Source: JBJXFY01 sp046155815 (GTDB taxonomy: Bacteria; Verrucomicrobiota; Verrucomicrobiia; Limisphaerales; CAIMTB01). From it: a stretch of 36,148 nt of DNA. Both the position numbers and the translations under genes were made by a program. Every line of letters starts with the position of its first letter. The first letter of the stretch is position 1. The stretch lies in contig JBJXFY010000124.1 in assembly GCA_046155815.1 (NCBI GenBank), positions 1 through 36,148 of the forward strand, in the 5' to 3' direction. Shown piece by piece: positions 33,360 through 36,148 of the stretch. The notes under the pieces were generated by a model that did no database searches, had not been told where the DNA came from, and worked only from the letters and a program-made list of their open reading frames with translations.

Positions 33360-34737
33360 GAAACCTTCCCGCCTCCCCTCTTCCTTTTCCCCCGTCACGC
33401 GGCGCGGCTTCCTCCGGGCCGCCGCGCTCACCGCCGCCACCGTCACCACGCTCTCGCCGCGCGCGCGGGCGCAGGTGAACCAGAACAGCAAGCTCCGCCT
33501 CTTCCAGATCGGCGTCGGCGGCATCGGCGGCCTTGAGCGCGGCCAGTTGAAGAACCACCCGCGCGTCGAGTTCGCCGGCTTCTGCGACGTGGACCGCAAC
33601 GAGCTCGACAAGATGGCCACGGAGTTCCCGAACGCCTGGCGCATCGCCGACTACCGCGAGGCCTTCGCGAACCGGCTCGACCAGTTTGATGCCGTGATCG
33701 TCGAGACGCCGGACCACCACCACGCGGCGCAGATGCTCACCGCGCTCAAGCACGGCAAGCACGTCTATGGCCAGAAGCCCCTCGTGCAGCAGCTCGACGA
33801 GCTGCGGATGATCAAGGAGGCCCTGGCCGCCCGGCCGAACCTCGTCACGCAGATGGGCAACCAGCGCGCCGCCCTCAAGGGCCGCACCCAGGCCGTCGAG
33901 CTGCTGCGCAAGAACCAGCTCGGCCGGCCCGTCGAGGCGCACGTCTGGACCGGCGCGGTCGAGCGCGGCCATTACTTCGCCGCCCCGTGGAGCGAGTACG
34001 CGCCCGCGCAGCCGATCCCGGGCACGCTGAACTGGGATCTCTGGCTCGGCCCGCTCCCGCACGCCATCCCGCACAGCGACGAGATCGCGCCGCGGCGCTG
34101 GCGCGCCTTCTGGGAGACCGGCGGCGGGCAGCTCGCGGACTGGGGCTGCCACCTGCTCGACCTGCTCTACTTCGCCTACGACCTGCCCTCGCCCGAGGCC
34201 GTGCAGACGCACACCATCCGCGCCGCGAACACCGGCCATTCCGCGCACAACCAGAGCACGCTCACGTATCCCGGCGGCGGGAAGTTCGCGCGGGACAAGT
34301 TCATCGTGCGCTACGGCGACAGCAGCCAGCAGCCGTCCTTCGCCGCGCTCGGCCTGCCGCCGATGAAGGTGGACGCCAACCACACCATGGTCGTCTGCGA
34401 GGAGGGCGTGCTGCTGCTCCAGGCCGACGGCAAGATCACCATCTTCCGGAAGGGGAAGGTCGTGGACAACGAGCCGCTGCCGGAGGTCGCGCCGCGCCAC
34501 CACTGGCACGACTGGGCGGACAACTGTCTTGGGGCGAAAAAGCCGCTGTGGGCGCCGTTCGACATCGGCTGGCGCATCACGGAGCCGGCGCTGCTGGCGG
34601 TGAAGGCCACGCGCTTCCCCGGCCAGGAGCTGCGCTGGGACGCCGCGAACTTCCGCTTCACCAACCACGACGAGGCGAACAAGACCATCCTCCGCCGCGA
34701 CTACCGCGACGGCTTCGCGCCGCCGAAGGTGGGGTGA
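33358..34737 (+). CDS. Tat-exported Gfo/Idh/MocA-family oxidoreductase
   Basis: Predicted NAD(P)-dependent sugar or inositol oxidoreductase exported folded by the Tat system. The N-terminus has VTRRGFLRAAALTAATVTTL and ends ARAQ, a clear twin-arginine signal. The Rossmann part reads LFQIGVGGIGGLERGQL, then FCDVDRNELDKM and AVIVETPDHHHAAQMLTALK. The usual EKP lysine motif appears as GQKPLVQQ (Glu replaced by Gln, Lys kept). The catalytic region GGGQLADWGCHLLDL keeps the Asp and His of the family. Exported members of this kind are abundant in Planctomycetota and Verrucomicrobiota. ATG 33358 is chosen; 33343 is an alternative within a palindrome. 459 residues. Confidence 0.88.
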   Translation: MKPSRLPSSFSPVTRRGFLRAAALTAATVTTLSPRARAQVNQNSKLRLFQIGVGGIGGLERGQLKNHPRVEFAGFCDVDRNELDKMATEFPNAWRIADYREAFANRLDQFDAVIVETPDHHHAAQMLTALKHGKHVYGQKPLVQQLDELRMIKEALAARPNLVTQMGNQRAALKGRTQAVELLRKNQLGRPVEAHVWTGAVERGHYFAAPWSEYAPAQPIPGTLNWDLWLGPLPHAIPHSDEIAPRRWRAFWETGGGQLADWGCHLLDLLYFAYDLPSPEAVQTHTIRAANTGHSAHNQSTLTYPGGGKFARDKFIVRYGDSSQQPSFAALGLPPMKVDANHTMVVCEEGVLLLQADGKITIFRKGKVVDNEPLPEVAPRHHWHDWADNCLGAKKPLWAPFDIGWRITEPALLAVKATRFPGQELRWDAANFRFTNHDEANKTILRRDYRDGFAPPKVG

Positions 34738-34744
34738 GGCAAAC

Positions 34745-34759
34745 GGCGGCGCTGCCGCC
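34745..34759. promoter_or_regulatory. Inverted repeat ahead of the toxin gene (possible operator)
   Basis: GGCGGC-GCT-GCCGCC, arms of six, lying 8 bases before the toxin start and 7 bases after the upstream stop. Type II antitoxins bind inverted repeats in this position. No T-run follows, so a terminator is less likely. It could also be chance in GC-rich DNA. Confidence 0.3.
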
Positions 34760-34767
34760 CTGACCGT

Positions 34768-35076
34768 GTGCTGTTTGTCGAGGACGCCGAATTCCATCGC
34801 CGCCGGCTCGCCCTGCTGGGCGAAGCGGACTTTTTCGTCCTGCTCGACTGGCTGGAGGCGCATCCGGAAACCGGCCGGGTGATCCCCCGGTCGGGCGGGC
34901 TCCGCAAGCTGCGCTGGGCGTTGCCGGGGCGCGGCAAGCGCGGCGGCGCACGGGTGATCTACTTCTGGTGGATCTCCGGGGCCGAAATTCTCCTGCTGGA
35001 CATCTACGCCAAGAACGACAAGGAAAACCTGAGTGCCGATGAGCTGCGAAAACTGAAAGGCCGAGTGAAACCATGA
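34768..35076 (+). CDS. higB: RelE/HigB-type toxin
   Basis: 102 residues, GTG start. The stretch GGLRKLRWALPGRGKRGGARV, then IYFW, ILLLDIYAKNDKENLSADELRKLK, matches the RelE-like (HigB-2) toxins of type II systems, which cleave mRNA on the ribosome. Family knowledge supplies the activity; it is not shown here. The stop overlaps the start of the helix-turn-helix partner (ATGA), with toxin first as in hig modules. It sits 30 bases after the Gfo/Idh/MocA gene, with no separate promoter seen apart from the inverted repeat. GC is high, like the chromosome and unlike the SIR2 gene after the antitoxin. Confidence 0.85.
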   Translation: MLFVEDAEFHRRRLALLGEADFFVLLDWLEAHPETGRVIPRSGGLRKLRWALPGRGKRGGARVIYFWWISGAEILLLDIYAKNDKENLSADELRKLKGRVKP

Positions 35077-35423
35077 ATCCCCGTACCCTCAGCGAAATCA
35101 CCATCGCCCGGGAATGCCTCCAACGCGGCGAAGCCGTGCCGGCCCTCGTCTGGGAAACAGTCCCCGACGGCCGGGGCGGGCGGACCCGCCGGAAGGTCAG
35201 CCCCGACGCCTACGCACGCCGGCGCCGCGGGGAATGGCAGGCCACGCTGGCTGGCACGCGAGAAAAGCTGGGTCTTTCGCCCGCTGGCTTTGCCAGCCTG
35301 CTGGGCGTCAGCCTGCGGACGCTGAAGGACTGGGAGCGTGGCGTCCGCCAGCCGGGCGGCCCGGCCCGCGTGCTGCTCCGGATCGCCGGCGAGCATCCGG
35401 AGATCGTGCGCGCCGCCGCCTGA
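35073..35423 (+). CDS. higA: HigA-type antitoxin with helix-turn-helix
   Basis: 116 residues. The C-terminal half carries an Xre/Cro-type helix-turn-helix: TREKLGLSPAGFASLLGVSL, then RTLKDWERGVRQPGGPARVLLRIAGEHPEIV, typical of HigA-2/NadS-like antitoxins that neutralise RelE-type toxins and repress their own operon. The N-terminal part (PALVWETVPDGRGGRTRRKV) is a less conserved partner-binding region. It overlaps the toxin by four bases. The SIR2 gene begins only 9 bases after its stop, so the three genes may share a transcript despite a large difference in base composition (49 of 60 GC in the line from 35161). Confidence 0.85.
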   Translation: MNPRTLSEITIARECLQRGEAVPALVWETVPDGRGGRTRRKVSPDAYARRRRGEWQATLAGTREKLGLSPAGFASLLGVSLRTLKDWERGVRQPGGPARVLLRIAGEHPEIVRAAA

Positions 35424-35432
35424 GCGCGCTTC

Positions 35433-36148
35433 ATGCCGATGGAAGGCTTGAGGGTGTTCATCCTGGGTGCCGGCTGCTCGGCCGACTGCGGCTATCCCCT
35501 CGCCAAAGGCTTTGTTTCCGAACTTGAGAAGTTCGCCCAAGGCCTGGCCGACAAGCCCGAGTGCCAAGGAATCCGACGCAAATGCCAAACCACCATCAGC
35601 CGCTTGCGCGAGCGTGGCTTGGAAACACTCGACGAGCTCGCAGCCAATCTCGATGTCGAGGCCTCCAAGCCTTACCTGACACCCGGGCAGCACTTTTCGC
35701 CCCTCCGCCAAATTGATGATGAGCGGTCAATCACCGAGGTGCTCTTTCGGTCCCTTGAGGCTCAGGCCAAAAACAAGCTTGGCTCCTACCGTAGGTTCTT
35801 GACCGAAATGCTTGGTCCACAGCGACAATGGAGTTGCGGCCTTGAATCCAGCAATTACAGAGTCTTAACCTTCAATTATGACCGCATGTTCGAGCTGGCC
35901 TTCCTGTGCGAAAGTGGGTGGAACACCGGCCTTGGTCCGCTCTATCTCCAGGATGGCTTGAATGCAGGGATAGACTACTCCGGACAGTCTTCGCCTTCGT
36001 TTGCCCAAGACCGGTTTGCGTTCCTGAAGCTTCACGGCTCGGTCGGGGTGTGGAGTGAACTCCAAAATAATTCTCCCCGTTTTCGTGTCACTCCGGTGCC
36101 AAGCAAGGACCAACCACTGGTATTGAGTGATGAGGCATTCGTGCAACC
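35433..36148 (+). CDS. SIR2-family (NADase-like) protein, 5' part, cut by window end
   Basis: First 238 codons of an uninterrupted frame that runs off the window. The N-terminus FILGAGCSADCGYPLAKG is the NAD-binding GAG-S loop of SIR2-like domains. VLTFNYDRMFE holds the Asn148/Asp150 motif and FLKLHGSVGVW the His201 motif that form the catalytic pair in SIR2-type NAD hydrolases. No zinc-ribbon Cys pattern of protein deacetylases appears between them, so an NADase of the kind used in anti-phage abortive systems (ThsA, DSR, Avs-like) is more likely. What follows the SIR2 domain is unknown. Sampled lines contain 34, 26 and 31 GC of 60, against about 42-49 in neighbouring genes, suggesting horizontal acquisition. 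ATG 35439 is an alternative start. Confidence 0.85.
   Translation, partial: MPMEGLRVFILGAGCSADCGYPLAKGFVSELEKFAQGLADKPECQGIRRKCQTTISRLRERGLETLDELAANLDVEASKPYLTPGQHFSPLRQIDDERSITEVLFRSLEAQAKNKLGSYRRFLTEMLGPQRQWSCGLESSNYRVLTFNYDRMFELAFLCESGWNTGLGPLYLQDGLNAGIDYSGQSSPSFAQDRFAFLKLHGSVGVWSELQNNSPRFRVTPVPSKDQPLVLSDEAFVQ

Overview
The window is GC-rich (about 70% in most genes) and packed with ordinary chromosomal genes. It most likely comes from a Verrucomicrobiota chromosome, perhaps of the Opitutaceae/Limisphaerales type. The evidence is indirect: a futalosine-pathway menaquinone gene (mqnE), Tat-secreted Gfo/Idh/MocA and SGNH proteins, a LolA-like lipoprotein-sorting family, a very large secreted metalloprotease with beta-helix and choice-of-anchor modules, weak or absent Shine-Dalgarno sequences, and short GC-rich palindromes at gene starts. 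No rRNA, tRNA, CRISPR array or insertion sequence was recognised.

Layout. 1-11417 (+): the end of DNA polymerase I, glycogen phosphorylase, ParB, a PfkB sugar kinase, peptide deformylase, an SGNH hydrolase, AroQ, the AccB-AccC pair and a primary-type sigma factor. 11446-15842 (-): PanB and an AddA/RecB-like helicase-nuclease. 15945-17204 (+): a divergent, atypical ClpX-family ATPase. 17327-25072 (-): seven closely spaced genes (MqnE, an SGNH-TPR protein, a lipoprotein, a 48-residue Cys-containing membrane protein, Hsp20, Lon and a LolA-like protein). 25167-26156 (+): malate dehydrogenase. 26324-31700 (-): a methyltransferase overlapping UMP kinase, then the secreted metalloprotease. 31828-36148 (+): an aldehyde dehydrogenase, a Gfo/Idh/MocA protein, a HigBA-type toxin-antitoxin pair and the first 238 codons of a SIR2-domain protein cut by the window edge.

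How the genes fit together. Most of the window is housekeeping: replication and segregation (PolA, ParB), fatty-acid, shikimate and pantothenate synthesis, N-terminal processing, protein quality control (Hsp20, Lon, ClpX-like), quinone and central metabolism (MqnE, Mdh), and nucleotide supply (PyrH). The right end differs. A toxin-antitoxin pair is followed 9 bases later by a SIR2-family gene whose base composition is far lower in GC (43-57% in sampled 60-base lines) than its neighbours. This is the best candidate for recently acquired, defence-type DNA, and it continues beyond the window.

Regulatory structure seen by eye includes -35/-10 pairs ahead of glgP, parB, accB, the sigma factor and the methyltransferase-pyrH pair. 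A hairpin with a T-run lies inside the accB leader, and a perfect hairpin sits at the 5' end of the glgP leader. Two starts (parB and the sigma factor) look leaderless. No stretch longer than 300 bases lacks a gene.
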